A stretch of 9,846 nt of DNA. Origin: Clostridiales bacterium (GTDB lineage: Bacteria; Bacillota; Clostridia; Christensenellales; UBA1242). Each line of letters starts with the position of its first letter. Within the stretch, counting starts at the first letter, position 1. A program made the translations under genes and the position numbers. The notes under the pieces were generated by a model. The model was not told the origin of the DNA and did no database searches. It saw nothing but the letters and a program-made list of their open reading frames with translations. The stretch covers positions 1 to 9,846 of the forward strand of contig DMLH01000022.1 of assembly GCA_003453435.1 (NCBI GenBank), read 5' to 3'. Shown in pieces: positions 1 to 6,615 of this stretch.

Positions 1-472
1 TAACAAGTGCTCTTGCAATTGCAACCCTTTGCATTTGACCGCCTGAAAGTTGATTGGGCATTTTGTTGAGTTGGTCACTAAGCCCAACTTTTGAAAGTGC
101 ATCTGTTGCTTTTTCCTTTCTTTCTTTTTTGCTGATGCCGGTAAGAGACAGTGCCATTTCAACATTTTCTAAAACACTTAAATGCTGAATAAGGTTATAA
201 CTTTGAAAAACAAACCCGATTTTATGATTTCTGTATGTATCCCAGTCACTATCCTTAAATTGTTTTGTACTTTTGCCGTCAATAACCAAATCACCGCTTG
301 TGTACTTATCAAGACCACCCACAATGTTTAAAAGAGTTGTTTTTCCACAACCCGAAGCACCCAAAATACTAACAAATTCACTTTGCCTAAAATTTAAACT
401 TATGCCTTTTAATGCCTCAACTTTAGCTTCACCCATGTCATACGTTTTGGTTATATTTTTTAATTCAAGCAT
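1..472 (-). CDS. ABC transporter ATP-binding protein, MacB/LolD-like, 3' part missing
   Basis: This is the nucleotide-binding subunit of an ABC transporter and would hydrolyse ATP on the cytoplasmic face to power a membrane partner. Only the first 157 residues are in the window; the gene runs off the left edge. The visible part has Walker A GASGCGKT at residues 38-45, a Q-loop (FVFQSYNL, Gln about 90) and the signature LSGGQMQR at 142-149. Walker B lies outside. The opening (LELKNITKTY, then EALKGISL) and the FQSYNLIQHLSVLENV stretch are typical of the MacB/LolD/FtsE-like group, which pairs with FtsX-type permeases in antimicrobial-peptide or lipid export; substrate is inferred only at group level. 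The ATG at 470-472 is preceded by GGAGG with 7 bases of spacing. It lies 94 bases after the XRE regulator on the same strand, so the two are probably co-transcribed. Confidence 0.93.
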   Translation of the reverse strand, partial: MLELKNITKTYDMGEAKVEALKGISLNFRQSEFVSILGASGCGKTTLLNIVGGLDKYTSGDLVIDGKSTKQFKDSDWDTYRNHKIGFVFQSYNLIQHLSVLENVEMALSLTGISKKERKEKATDALSKVGLSDQLNKMPNQLSGGQMQRVAIARALV

Positions 473-566
473 TGCACTACCTCCCTATTATGTAAAATCA
501 TTAATTTTTATCAATATTGCCAACAAATATAATTTAATTATTTTAAAATTGCATTATAGATATATA

Positions 567-1151
567 TTATTTGCTTTTCTTTTTTATGCGAGACCATAAT
601 AAAATTGCCACTTGACAAGGAATGCCTATAAAGAAAAGCGGAATTAAATTGAATTGTAAAAACTGTAAATATATTGAAGCAATTAATGTCCAAATTAATA
701 TTGAAATGAATACATAATTTATTTTTTTATTGCCCCATAATGTGTTAAACACAATTGAAACCACCATTGACGCTGGCACAGCCCAAACAAACACCTGCCA
801 AAGTGAAACACCTGAAAGTATTTTGCCATAAACATATACTATTGTTGCAAGAATCCAAATTGCTGAAACAGCCAAAAGTGATATTGCAAATTTGTCTGTG
901 TTTTGTTTTATAATGTTTGCACCCTGACTTTTGGAAGTTAAATTTGTACTGGTTATTTCATCCAAAGTGACATTATAAAGTTCACAGAGTTCAACAAGGT
1001 TTTGAATACTAGGCATAACTTCACCGGTTTCCCACTTGCTAATGGTTTTGTCGCTATAATTTAATTTTTTTGCAATTTCACTTTGCTTATAATTATTAAT
1101 TTTTCTTAATGTCACCAAATTTGATGATATATTTTTTTTAATTTCTTTCAT
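567..1151 (-). CDS. XRE-family HTH regulator with C-terminal membrane domain
   Basis: A 194-residue protein. Residues about 9-66 form a Cro/C1-type helix-turn-helix: LRKINNYKQSEIAKKLNYSD, then TISKWETGEVMPS as the recognition helix and its turn, then a fourth helix ending LYNVTLDEI. Residues 88-108, 116-139, 144-166 and 168-187 are four hydrophobic stretches that look like membrane helices, and the C-terminus is basic (KKKSK). A DNA-binding domain tethered to the membrane fits a sensor of membrane state or of a transporter; that is inference. The ABC ATPase follows 94 bases downstream, so it probably controls that transporter and itself. The ATG has no ribosome site: the -10 box TATAAT ends only 8 bases before it, so the mRNA should be leaderless or nearly so. 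No upstream in-frame start looks better. Its ligand is unknown. Confidence 0.9.
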   Translation of the reverse strand: MKEIKKNISSNLVTLRKINNYKQSEIAKKLNYSDKTISKWETGEVMPSIQNLVELCELYNVTLDEITSTNLTSKSQGANIIKQNTDKFAISLLAVSAIWILATIVYVYGKILSGVSLWQVFVWAVPASMVVSIVFNTLWGNKKINYVFISILIWTLIASIYLQFLQFNLIPLFFIGIPCQVAILLWSRIKKKSK

Positions 1152-1159
1152 AGCACTAT

Positions 1160-1188
1160 ATTATATAACTGAAGTTATATAAAATCAA
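1160..1188 (-). promoter_or_regulatory. Promoter of the XRE/ABC operon
   Basis: Read on the minus strand, TTGATT (1188-1183) and a consensus TATAAT (1165-1160) are separated by exactly 17 bases. Transcription should start about at the ATG of the regulator (1151), giving a leaderless message. Confidence 0.75.
1161..1182. promoter_or_regulatory. Perfect 22-bp palindrome, probable operator
   Basis: Arms TTATATAACT and AGTTATATAA are perfect inverted repeats separated by two bases. The palindrome starts directly after the -35 box and covers the whole 17-base spacer plus five of the six bases of the -10 box. A protein bound here would block RNA polymerase. The XRE dimer encoded just downstream is the obvious candidate, by analogy with Cro/C1 operators; binding itself is inferred. 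Confidence 0.7.
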
Positions 1189-1224
1189 GCAAAAAACGTA
1201 ACAAGTTTCGTAAGAAAAAAATAT

Positions 1225-1253
1225 AATTCTCATTTTGTGAGAATGCGAGAATT
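1225..1253. repeat. Overlapping inverted repeats in the divergent intergenic region
   Basis: ATTCTCA (1226-1232) pairs with TGAGAAT (1238-1244) over a 5-base loop. AATTCTC (1225-1231) also pairs with GAGAATT (1247-1253), so GAGAAT occurs twice directly, two bases apart. The flanks TATAA and TTATA extend the symmetry loosely. It lies between the XRE promoter and the CrtO-like gene and could be a regulator site. There is no T-run, so it is unlikely to be a terminator. Confidence 0.4.
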
Positions 1254-1301
1254 TATATTAGACTAAATTTTAATTTGTTAGAACATATATTGCAAAACAT
1301 A

Positions 1302-1310
1302 TGATATAAT
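1302..1310 (+). promoter_or_regulatory. Extended -10 promoter for the glycolipid operon
   Basis: TGA directly followed by TATAAT (1305-1310) makes an extended -10 element; no convincing -35 sits 16-18 bases upstream. Start would be near 1317, leaving a leader of about 42 bases that contains the AAAAGGAG ribosome site (1347-1354). Confidence 0.5.
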
Positions 1311-1358
1311 TAAGTTGATTAAGTATTGATCATTTAATCTTTTGACAAAAGGAGTAAA

Positions 1359-1955
1359 ATGAAAAAAAATAATTTGTACTGGATTATTATTGCGTGTGGC
1401 ATTTTAATTATATTTGGTGCAAACCTTGTCTCAAACTTTACAATACAAACCTTTTTGTATTGCATATTGACTTTATGCATTGTGGTTATTCCTTGTATAA
1501 TTTTTGTTTTTGTTCTTGAATTTATGCCAAAAAAGTTGTTTGATGCCAACAAAAAAATATTTCACGTTTTTAAGTTTGAAAATAAATTTTACGAAAAGAT
1601 GAAAATTAAAAAATGGAAAGAAAAAATACCGACTATAAAATCAGTTAAAACCGGTTTTGATAAAACTAAAATTATTTCAAAAAGTCCAGATTATTTGTTG
1701 CAATTTTTAACAGAAAACTGCAAAGCAGAAACTGGTCATGCAATTTCTGTACTTTGGGGTTTAATTTCAATAATATTTGCTATTTTTATTTTGCCAAAGC
1801 ATAATGTGCTAACTGTTTGGTTGCCGGTTGTGATATTAAATACATTATTTCACTATGGGCCAATTGCAATACAGAGGTACATTAGGCCTCGCCTACTTAG
1901 GCTTTATAATACAAGTTTAAAAGAAAATGAAGTTGAATTAGAAAAAAGAAATTAA
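1359..1955 (+). CDS. CrtO-like membrane acyltransferase (glycosyl-4,4'-diaponeurosporenoate acyltransferase family)
   Basis: A 198-residue membrane protein with hydrophobic segments at about 6-24, 32-56, 126-145 and 151-171. Three motifs match my recollection of the CrtO family, whose Staphylococcus aureus member puts a fatty acyl chain on the sugar of a carotenoid glycoside (staphyloxanthin): KKWKEKIP (84-91), YLLQFLTENCKAETGH (112-127) and IQRYIRPRL (171-179). Many anaerobic Bacillota have such proteins without making carotenoids, so the real acceptor is probably another glycolipid. It has one more N-terminal helix than I recall for CrtO. AAAAGGAG sits just before the ATG. The gene for a glycosyltransferase-acyltransferase fusion starts 24 bases after its stop, so the two form an operon and likely act on the same lipid. 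The family call is fairly sure; the substrate is inferred. Confidence 0.78.
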   Translation: MKKNNLYWIIIACGILIIFGANLVSNFTIQTFLYCILTLCIVVIPCIIFVFVLEFMPKKLFDANKKIFHVFKFENKFYEKMKIKKWKEKIPTIKSVKTGFDKTKIISKSPDYLLQFLTENCKAETGHAISVLWGLISIIFAIFILPKHNVLTVWLPVVILNTLFHYGPIAIQRYIRPRLLRLYNTSLKENEVELEKRN

Positions 1956-1979
1956 AAAGACATAGGAGTAATATTAAAT

Positions 1980-3794
1980 ATGAAAAAGGATGTAAATATA
2001 TTTTTTAGTTGTGATGACAATTATGTTCCATACCTTGCAGTTGCATTGCAGTCGTTGGAATTAAACGCAAGCAAAAAGTACAATTATAATATTAAGGTAC
2101 TACATACATCTGCTATTTCACCAAAAAATATAGAAATATTAAAAAATGATTACAACAAAGATAACTTTGACCTAGATATTGTTGATATCAGTGATAAAAT
2201 TAAAACAATAAATGAAAAATTACACACAAGAGATTATTACAGCGAAGCAATTTATTTAAGGCTTTTTATACCTTCACTTTACCCTGATTTAGAAAAAGTG
2301 CTTTATCTTGATTGCGACATTGCTATTAATGGTGATATATCAAAATTATATAATATGGATTTAGGTGATAATTATGTTGCCGCTGCTCCTGACGGGGCTG
2401 TTTGCAATGTTAAAGAATTCCAAGACTACGCAACAAAGGTAATTCAAGTTGATAATTATAGTGATTATTTTAACTCGGGAATATTGCTGATGAACTTAAA
2501 GAAATTAAGAGAGATAAACTTTGAAAAAAAGTTTTTAACATTTTTAAAACACTTTAAATTTGATGTTGCCCCAGACCAAGACTATTTAAACTTGATTTGC
2601 AAAAACCATGTTAAAAAAATTGATGCTGGTTGGAATAAAATGCCAATTGAGGAATTAAATAAGAATTCAAAAAAAATAAACATAATACACTATAATCTAT
2701 CTTTTAAACCATGGCACAAGGATGGTATTATGTATGAGGAATATTTTTGGAAATATGCGAAAATGACGAGTTTTTATGAAAAAATAATAAATGTTAAAAA
2801 CAATTACACAAAAGAGATGCAAGAAAAGTCTGACCTTGAAACTATTAAATTAATAGAAAATACCAAAATACAAGCAGAAAACACAGAAAGAAATGAAGGA
2901 ATAGCAAAATTGTACAACGAAATAATGCTGGAAAAATATATTAGCGCTGATAGGTTAGAAGTTCTTAAAAAAATTGATGCGTTAGAAGCAAATGGTCTGT
3001 TTTATGAAGAAGTTGAAAATGACCCAATAGCAAAGCCACTTATGCCACATGAAGTGGACTACTTGCAAAAAAAATTATCTAGCAAGATAGCAAGAAAAAT
3101 GGCTTACTCCTCCGCTAGAAAATTTATGAACAAACTGTTAAAAGACAAACAGTTAATTATTAAAGAAATTATAGGTATTGAAAACTGGAAAAATATTAAA
3201 ACTGGGGCAGTCATTACCTGCAATCATTTTAATGCAATGGATAGTTTTGCAATGCAGTATGCTTATGATGCAACTGGTTTTAGAAAAAGAAAGTTTTATA
3301 AAGTGATTAAGGAAGGTAATTACACCTCTTTTCGTGGGTTTTATGGATATCTTATGAGGCACTGCAACACTCTGCCATTAAGTTCTAACGCACAAACCAT
3401 GAAAAAATTTATAAATGCAGTAGATACCATATTAAAACGAAATGAATTTATACTAGTTTACCCAGAGCAAAGTATGTGGTGGAATTACAAAAAGCCAAAG
3501 CCATTAAAAGCAGGCGCTTTCCATTTTGCAGTTAGAAACAATGTACCTGTACTACCAATATTTATTACAATGAACGACAGTAGCGTTATAGGAAATGATG
3601 GCTTTCCAGTTCAAGAATACACAATTCACATACTTAAACCAATTTATCCAAAAGAATCAACAAGCGCAAAACAAAATATAGACGAAATGCTAAAAACCAA
3701 CTATGAGCTGTGGAAGAATTGTTATGAAACCACATATGGCATACCTTTAACTTATAAACAAAGTACGAAAACCGCAAATGTTAATGATGATTAA
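1980..3794 (+). CDS. Two-domain protein: GT8 glycosyltransferase fused to PlsC-type acyltransferase
   Basis: A 604-residue soluble or membrane-peripheral protein. Residues 4-265 form a family-8 glycosyltransferase: NIFFSCDDNYVPYLAVALQS opens the fold, YLDCDIAI carries the metal-binding DxD (111-113), YFNSGILLMNL (163-172) and PDQDYLN (198-204) follow, and HYNLSFKPWH (237-246) is the usual C-terminal nucleotide-sugar motif. Residues about 265-400 are a charged, helical linker. Residues about 400-555 form a glycerolipid acyltransferase: NHFNAMD (415-421) fits the catalytic HX4D, YPEQSMWW (494-501) sits where FPEGTRS is usual, and VPVLPI (522-527) is the fourth block. No membrane helix is obvious. 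AGGAG lies 11 bases before the ATG. Inferred job: transfer a sugar to a lipid and acylate the same product, or a precursor. Domain calls are firm; substrates are unknown. Confidence 0.9.
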   Translation: MKKDVNIFFSCDDNYVPYLAVALQSLELNASKKYNYNIKVLHTSAISPKNIEILKNDYNKDNFDLDIVDISDKIKTINEKLHTRDYYSEAIYLRLFIPSLYPDLEKVLYLDCDIAINGDISKLYNMDLGDNYVAAAPDGAVCNVKEFQDYATKVIQVDNYSDYFNSGILLMNLKKLREINFEKKFLTFLKHFKFDVAPDQDYLNLICKNHVKKIDAGWNKMPIEELNKNSKKINIIHYNLSFKPWHKDGIMYEEYFWKYAKMTSFYEKIINVKNNYTKEMQEKSDLETIKLIENTKIQAENTERNEGIAKLYNEIMLEKYISADRLEVLKKIDALEANGLFYEEVENDPIAKPLMPHEVDYLQKKLSSKIARKMAYSSARKFMNKLLKDKQLIIKEIIGIENWKNIKTGAVITCNHFNAMDSFAMQYAYDATGFRKRKFYKVIKEGNYTSFRGFYGYLMRHCNTLPLSSNAQTMKKFINAVDTILKRNEFILVYPEQSMWWNYKKPKPLKAGAFHFAVRNNVPVLPIFITMNDSSVIGNDGFPVQEYTIHILKPIYPKESTSAKQNIDEMLKTNYELWKNCYETTYGIPLTYKQSTKTANVNDD

Positions 3795-3820
3795 CACGAT
3801 GATCAAACAAGAATAAAGCA

Positions 3821-3864
3821 AAAAAGCAAATTGAAGGTTAATTTTATCTCAACTTGCTTTTTTT
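3821..3864. terminator. Bidirectional terminator between convergent operons
   Basis: AAAAAGCAAATTGA (3821-3834) pairs with TCAACTTGCTTTTT (3849-3862) with one mismatch, over a 14-base loop. A-runs on one side and T-runs on the other let it stop transcription from the glycolipid operon on the plus strand and from whiA on the minus strand. Confidence 0.85.
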
Positions 3865-3875
3865 AATATTTTAAA

Positions 3876-3903
3876 AGTATAAAGTATTAAGTATAAGTAT
3901 AAA
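3876..3903. repeat. Four degenerate tandem copies of AGTATAA
   Basis: AGTATAA, AGTATTA, AGTATA and AGTATAAA follow each other directly between the shared terminator and the whiA stop codon. They would lie in the whiA 3' untranslated region. No function is evident. Confidence 0.5.
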
Positions 3904-3920
3904 ACAAAAAGTTTGTAATA

Positions 3921-4895
3921 TTAGAGATTTTTCGCAATTTCTTCCAATTTTTTAAAACGGTGGTATAAACCACTTTTTGTAATTTTGCTGTTAGAAAGTT
4001 TTACAAGTTCATCAAGGCTTTCTTCAGGGTTAGCAATCCTTAAATAAACTGTTTCTCTTAAACTTTCATCCAAAGTTTCAAAACCAATTGTGCTTTTAAT
4101 TTTATCTATAACTTGCATTTGTTTAACACTTGCGTCAACTGTTTTTGATAAATTTGCATTTATGCAATTGTTTTGACGGTTAATGCTATTGCGTATGCTT
4201 CTTAGAACGCTTTCATTTTGAAGGCTAATTACACCTTTGCTGGCACCAACAAGTGCAAAGAGGTCACTGATCATATCAATACCCTTAACATAAACCACAA
4301 ATCTGTTTTTTCGCTTTGTCATTTTGCTTATAATATCAAAATCCGCAAGCAAAAAACAAAAGTCTTGAGCAAATGCTTCGTTAGAAAAAACAAACTCGGC
4401 ATGATATCCACTGTGGCTTTTAACAACAGATGTACTATCTATTTTAGACTTATTAGTGCTGATATTGCATGAAAATGCGCCCAAAAAAACACCTCTTAAA
4501 AATGCCAACTCCTTCGCTTCTTCATCAATTTGATATTTACTAATGCCTTGCACAAAATTCAAGTATTTGTCCTCATCATACTGTAAAACTTCAGTATCAA
4601 GCAGTACTTGTTGTGTAATACTGCTGGGAATTGTTATTTCAAACCTCTCTGTTTTTAAAAAAGAAACGTTTTGTTGTAATATTTTAACTTGTGTACCATA
4701 AAAATTTTTAATAATATCTGTTAAAAGATTTGCGACACTTTCAAGTTCCGTATATAAAACAATCTTTTGCTGATTTTTATTTTTGATAATTTCGCCACAA
4801 CTTTTGATTATCGCAGAAAGTTCACTTATACTTTCATCACCAGTGGGAATAATTTGAGCAACTTCATCTTTTAATTTATAACTAAAACTATTCAT
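3921..4895 (-). CDS. whiA: WhiA, DNA-binding cell-division/sporulation regulator
   Basis: WhiA joins a degenerate LAGLIDADG homing-endonuclease-like domain to a C-terminal helix-turn-helix. In Actinobacteria it activates sporulation-septation genes; in Bacillota it affects cell division and chromosome segregation. This 324-residue product has normal length. The N-terminal region (SYKLKDEVAQI) is followed by the LAGLIDADG-like start AFLRGVFLGAFSCN (131-144) and YHAEFVFSNEAFAQDF (164-179). The C-terminal block is highly characteristic: NRQNNCINANLSKTVDA (239-255), LDESLRETVYLRIANPEESL (275-294) and ITKSGLYHRFKKL (305-317). It starts 17 bases after the PHP gene stop. The ribosome site is weak (AGAGATGG), so translational coupling is possible. 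An ATG ten bases upstream is out of frame. It is the last gene of the murB operon and ends at the shared terminator. Confidence 0.96.
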   Translation of the reverse strand: MNSFSYKLKDEVAQIIPTGDESISELSAIIKSCGEIIKNKNQQKIVLYTELESVANLLTDIIKNFYGTQVKILQQNVSFLKTERFEITIPSSITQQVLLDTEVLQYDEDKYLNFVQGISKYQIDEEAKELAFLRGVFLGAFSCNISTNKSKIDSTSVVKSHSGYHAEFVFSNEAFAQDFCFLLADFDIISKMTKRKNRFVVYVKGIDMISDLFALVGASKGVISLQNESVLRSIRNSINRQNNCINANLSKTVDASVKQMQVIDKIKSTIGFETLDESLRETVYLRIANPEESLDELVKLSNSKITKSGLYHRFKKLEEIAKNL

Positions 4896-4912
4896 CTTTA
4901 TCCATCTCTTAT

Positions 4913-5674
4913 TTATTTACTATATTCAAATTTCGGTGTTTTGTCTAAATTGACAACCAACTCATACGGAATATTATTTTTAATAACACAATTTATACCT
5001 CTGTTACACTCACCCACCAAATTGCAAATATGCGCATCACTGTCAAGAACAAACTTTGTATTTATTTTAACCATGTTTTTGATTTGCTCATCAGTAAAAC
5101 ACATACGCCTTGCATTTAATTCAATAAAGGTACCGTGCAAATTACACTCCTTTGCAACTTTTAAAACATCAACTTCCATTTTAGAACACAAATGGCTTAT
5201 TATGTTAATCCTATTTTTTCTAAGTGCCAAAATGTAAGCATTTGTGTTGGCGTCAATAATTTCTTGCGTATATTTTTTACTTTTAAATGCCTTGGAATTT
5301 TTACGAAAAAAAACAAAAAAATCCTTTAAACTTTTTGGTTTTATGCAGGTATGATATCCCATAATAACATAGTCGAACCAAGATTGTTCTTCCTCTGTTA
5401 AGTCAATATCTCCCTCGCTTGAAATTAAATTGGCTTCAATACCTAAATATATTTTAATTGGATATATTCTTTGAAGTCTATCAATCTCGGCTCGCATCTT
5501 TTTTATGTTTTTGCGCCTTACACCATAAAAAATATGATTAAAACCATGCTCGGTAATTCCAATTTCTTTTAACCCTTTTTGAACAGCAATTTTAACATTT
5601 TCCTCTATAGTGCTTTTGCCATGTTTATGACGGCTATATCGCGTGTGAGTGTGATAATCTCCTAAAATTAACAT
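4913..5674 (-). CDS. PHP-domain metal-dependent phosphoesterase
   Basis: A 253-residue single-domain PHP protein, expected to be a cytoplasmic metal-dependent phosphatase or phosphodiesterase. Metal-ligand motifs appear in the usual order: DYHTHT (6-11), TEHG (41-44), GIEAN (78-82), MGYHT (105-109), ISHL (159-162) and DSDAH (211-215). It lacks polymerase or kinase domains and matches stand-alone PHP proteins of the HisK/YcdX size class, but the histidinol-phosphatase label would be unsafe since no his gene is near. Its ATG follows the murB TAA with no gap (TAAATG), and its ribosome site AGGAG lies in the last murB codons, so the two are translationally coupled. A PHP gene between murB and whiA is a recurring arrangement in Clostridia. 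The substrate is unknown. Confidence 0.9.
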   Translation of the reverse strand: MLILGDYHTHTRYSRHKHGKSTIEENVKIAVQKGLKEIGITEHGFNHIFYGVRRKNIKKMRAEIDRLQRIYPIKIYLGIEANLISSEGDIDLTEEEQSWFDYVIMGYHTCIKPKSLKDFFVFFRKNSKAFKSKKYTQEIIDANTNAYILALRKNRINIISHLCSKMEVDVLKVAKECNLHGTFIELNARRMCFTDEQIKNMVKINTKFVLDSDAHICNLVGECNRGINCVIKNNIPYELVVNLDKTPKFEYSK

Positions 5675-6592
5675 TTAATCTCCTAAAAATTGTACTTCCG
5701 GCTCTGGCGTAAAACCATAACTTTCATATACTTTTTTCTGGATATATTTTATCAGCAATAAACAATCTTGGCAAGTGGCAGAGCCAACATTTATTATAAA
5801 ACCTGCATGTTTTTTGCTTATTTGTGCGTTGCCAATGCTGTAGCCCTTTAAACCAAGCATATCAATAAGTTTGCTAATTGGCTCAAAATTTTCTTTTCTT
5901 TTAAAAACGCTTCCAAAAGATAAATCACTGTATGGCTGGCTACTTAACCGTTTTTGAAAATATTGTTGCTGTAAATTTTCTATATCTTTTGAATTGCCTT
6001 TTTTAAAATTGAACTTTGCGCCTAAAACAATAATGTCACTTTTTTGAACTATGCTGTTTCGGTACGAAAACTTCATTTCGCTTTTGCTTAATTTTTTAAC
6101 TTTGCCACCTTTTAAAACTTTAACATACTCAACAAAATCACCTATGCTTTGATTGTATGCACCAGCGTTCATGCAAATGGCACCACCAACGCTTCCAGGT
6201 ATGCCATAAGCAAATTCAAGGCCAGAAAAACCCATCTTTCTTAACAATTTTCCAAAATTAAAAAGTCCCATGCCACATTGAACATATATTGACGCATTAT
6301 TATTTTTAAATGATACTTTATATCTGTTTAACTTTTGGGTAGAAATAACAACACCATCAAAGCCATTATCACTTGCAAGTGTGTTTGTGCCGTTGCCTAA
6401 AATGTAAAATTTGGCTTTTATTTTCTGTAAATAATTCACAACATATATCAATTCCTTTTCCGTTTTAATATTAACAAAAATTTTACATTTTCCGCCAATT
6501 TTAATGCTTGTATGATTAGATAGTTCTTCATCGATCAAATACATAATTTTGTTTCGAGATAATGTATCAATTATTTCGTTTAAATATTTCAT
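5675..6592 (-). CDS. murB: UDP-N-acetylenolpyruvoylglucosamine reductase
   Basis: MurB reduces UDP-GlcNAc-enolpyruvate to UDP-MurNAc with NADPH and FAD, the second committed step of peptidoglycan precursor synthesis, in the cytoplasm. The 305-residue length fits the short type II enzymes of Bacillota. Visible: NHTSIKIGGKC (26-36), FAD-binding LGNGTN (65-70) and GIPGSVGGAICMNAGAY (130-146), SYRNS with the conserved Arg (176-180), SFGSVFKR (225-232) holding the proton-donor Ser 228, KHAGFIIN (261-268) and the terminal PEPEVQFLG (296-304) with the conserved Glu. An AGGGGG ribosome site precedes the ATG. It starts 23 bases after the solute-binding-like gene and abuts the PHP gene. Nothing seems missing, so it should be active. 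Confidence 0.97.
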   Translation of the reverse strand: MKYLNEIIDTLSRNKIMYLIDEELSNHTSIKIGGKCKIFVNIKTEKELIYVVNYLQKIKAKFYILGNGTNTLASDNGFDGVVISTQKLNRYKVSFKNNNASIYVQCGMGLFNFGKLLRKMGFSGLEFAYGIPGSVGGAICMNAGAYNQSIGDFVEYVKVLKGGKVKKLSKSEMKFSYRNSIVQKSDIIVLGAKFNFKKGNSKDIENLQQQYFQKRLSSQPYSDLSFGSVFKRKENFEPISKLIDMLGLKGYSIGNAQISKKHAGFIINVGSATCQDCLLLIKYIQKKVYESYGFTPEPEVQFLGD

Positions 6593-6615
6593 CTTAACCC
6601 CCTATAGCTTTACAA

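Noticed and set aside
273..599. Plus-strand open frame of 108 codons
   Set aside because: It lies opposite the ABC ATPase, which has full motifs on the minus strand; it has no ribosome site and no recognisable domain.
1334..1552. Minus-strand open frame of 72 codons over the CrtO-like gene
   Set aside because: It is antisense to a well-supported gene and has no family match or promoter.
3153..3362. Minus-strand open frame inside the GT8-PlsC gene
   Set aside because: It is antisense to the PlsC domain and shows no domain of its own.
1359..3794. Carotenoid (staphyloxanthin-like) biosynthesis locus
   Set aside because: Only the CrtO-like gene supports it; crtM, crtN, crtP and a CrtQ-type GT2 enzyme are absent, and the glycosyltransferase here is GT8.
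4941..5237. Plus-strand open frame over the PHP gene
   Set aside because: It is a shadow of the PHP coding sequence, with low-complexity hydrophobic residues typical of antisense AT-rich DNA.
4913..5674. Histidinol-phosphatase (HisK) name for the PHP protein
   Set aside because: Only the general PHP metal-site motifs are visible and no histidine genes are nearby, so a specific substrate is not supported.
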